64,000 bases of DNA from Aureimonas pseudogalii (GTDB lineage Bacteria > Pseudomonadota > Alphaproteobacteria > Rhizobiales > Rhizobiaceae): the NCBI RefSeq assembly GCF_014196835.1, contig NZ_JACIEK010000004.1:1-64000 (forward strand). The letters run 5' to 3'. Each line of letters begins with the position of its first letter. Within the stretch, counting starts at the first letter, position 1. Made by a program: the position numbers and the translations under genes. Positions 63,311 through 64,000 of the stretch are shown piece by piece. The notes under the pieces are model-generated. The model did not search any database, was not told where the DNA came from, and saw only the letters and a list, made by a program, of their open reading frames with translations.

Positions 63311-64000
63311 TCAGAGAGCGGCGCGCAGTGGCTCTGGCGATACGGGATCGACCGCGTCGACCAGAACCCGTCGCGACGTCTGCTGCAACATCTCGGAGGC
63401 GATGCGATCGATCGGCATCGGTCGTCCGAAATAGTAGCCCTGCAACTGGTCACATCCCATGAGGGAGAGGGCGCTGACCTGCTCGAACGTCTCGACGCCC
63501 TCGACCGTGACCTTCATGTTCATGTGGTGGCCGAGCGAGATGATCGTCTCGATGATCTGCGAGACGTTCGCCTCGCCCTCGCCGAAGGCGAGCATGAAGG
63601 ACTGGTCGATCTTCAGCTTGTCGAACGGGAACCGCCAGAGGTAGCCGAGCGACGAATAGCCCGTGCCGAAATCGTCCATCGCGATGGAGACGCCGAGACC
63701 CTTCAGCTGCGAGAGCTGGTCGAGAATGGCGTCCGAGCGCTCGAGCAGCAGCGACTCGACGACCTCGATCTCCAGCCGCCGGCCGTCGATTCCCGCCTGC
63801 TCGATGGCGCCGCGCACGATGTCGACGAGATCGCCGTCGCGGAACTGCACGGCCGAGAGATTGACCGAGATGAAGAGGTCTTCCGGCAGGTCGGCCAGTT
63901 GGCGCGCGGCCTGCCGGATCACCCAGCTGCCGATCGCCTTGATGTAGCCTCGTGCTTCGGCGAAAGGAATGAAGTCGCCGGGCGAGATGTAGTTGCCCTT
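63311..64000 (-). CDS. EAL-domain cyclic-di-GMP phosphodiesterase, C-terminal part
   Basis: The C-terminal 229 residues of an EAL protein, whose start and N-terminal sensor/GGDEF parts lie beyond the right edge. Visible catalytic elements are SVNLSAVQF (Asn), EVVES (Glu), AMDDFGTGYSS (Asp pair), the LKIDQSF Lys, EGVET (Glu) and the QGYYFGRP end. All residues needed for metal and c-di-GMP hydrolysis in this part appear intact; the EAL tripeptide itself is outside. It should lower c-di-GMP. It is the neighbour of the receiver gene on the same strand, 174 bases apart. Confidence 0.93.
   Translation of the reverse strand, partial: KGNYISPGDFIPFAEARGYIKAIGSWVIRQAARQLADLPEDLFISVNLSAVQFRDGDLVDIVRGAIEQAGIDGRRLEIEVVESLLLERSDAILDQLSQLKGLGVSIAMDDFGTGYSSLGYLWRFPFDKLKIDQSFMLAFGEGEANVSQIIETIISLGHHMNMKVTVEGVETFEQVSALSLMGCDQLQGYYFGRPMPIDRIASEMLQQTSRRVLVDAVDPVSPEPLRAAL

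Overview
The window is high-GC, gene-dense alphaproteobacterial chromosome. Three things point to the Hyphomicrobiales (Rhizobiales): the fused anthranilate synthase TrpE(G) preceded by a Trp-Trp leader peptide and attenuator, a PutA with a divergent Lrp-type regulator, and an EcfG-type promoter (GGAAC-N16-CGTT) in front of an entericidin-like lipoprotein gene. An Aurantimonadaceae/Rhizobiaceae-like host is plausible, but I cannot fix the genus from sequence alone. No rRNA, tRNA or CRISPR array was recognised.

Layout. 0-1 kb: the right end of an IS3-family element abuts a pyridoxamine-phosphate-oxidase-like (HugZ type) gene that is both truncated and frameshifted. 1-9 kb: a cysteine-free Mrp/ApbC P-loop ATPase, then a complete dipeptide/oligopeptide ABC importer (binding protein, two permeases, two ATPases) with a small membrane-anchored protein of unknown function inside the operon. 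8.8-13.6 kb: an orphan, badly degenerate ProV-like ATPase, an Lrp regulator and divergent putA. 13.7-24.2 kb: mostly metabolic genes (SGNH hydrolase, formate-THF ligase, GST, attenuated trpE(G), CDF metal exporter, a small secreted PGSD-repeat protein, leuA, a membrane-anchored hypothetical). 24.2-29.9 kb: benE transporter, metallophosphoesterase, Nudix protein, glutathionyl-hydroquinone reductase, GNAT and patatin genes.

30-37 kb is a four-gene MoxR / DUF58 / BatA-DUF4159 / membrane GATase-like operon on the minus strand. Divergent from it is a DUF1285 - CoA pyrophosphatase - CCA-adding enzyme operon (37-39.5 kb). DUF1059, hemF and a small conserved gene follow.

41.4-52.2 kb is a surface-polysaccharide region: two family-2 glycosyltransferases, an SGNH hydrolase, a Wza-type export lipoprotein, two hexapeptide acyltransferases, a Wzx-like flippase and a large RTX beta-helix (C5-epimerase/lyase-like) protein. 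No polymerase, tyrosine kinase or type I secretion gene lies in the window.

52.3-60 kb is the most intriguing block. It holds a HAD-UbiA fusion resembling decaprenyl-phosphate phosphoribose synthase, a DprE1-type FAD oxidase, an SMR/ArnE-F-like 4-TM protein, an extended SDR, a class III aminotransferase and, convergent beyond a strong terminator, a GT-C-like membrane protein. Together they could make, flip and transfer a polyprenyl-phosphate-linked furanose, possibly aminated. The window ends with DUF1194, a YbhN-like membrane protein, the stress-type lipoprotein gene, a single-domain response regulator and a partial EAL protein.
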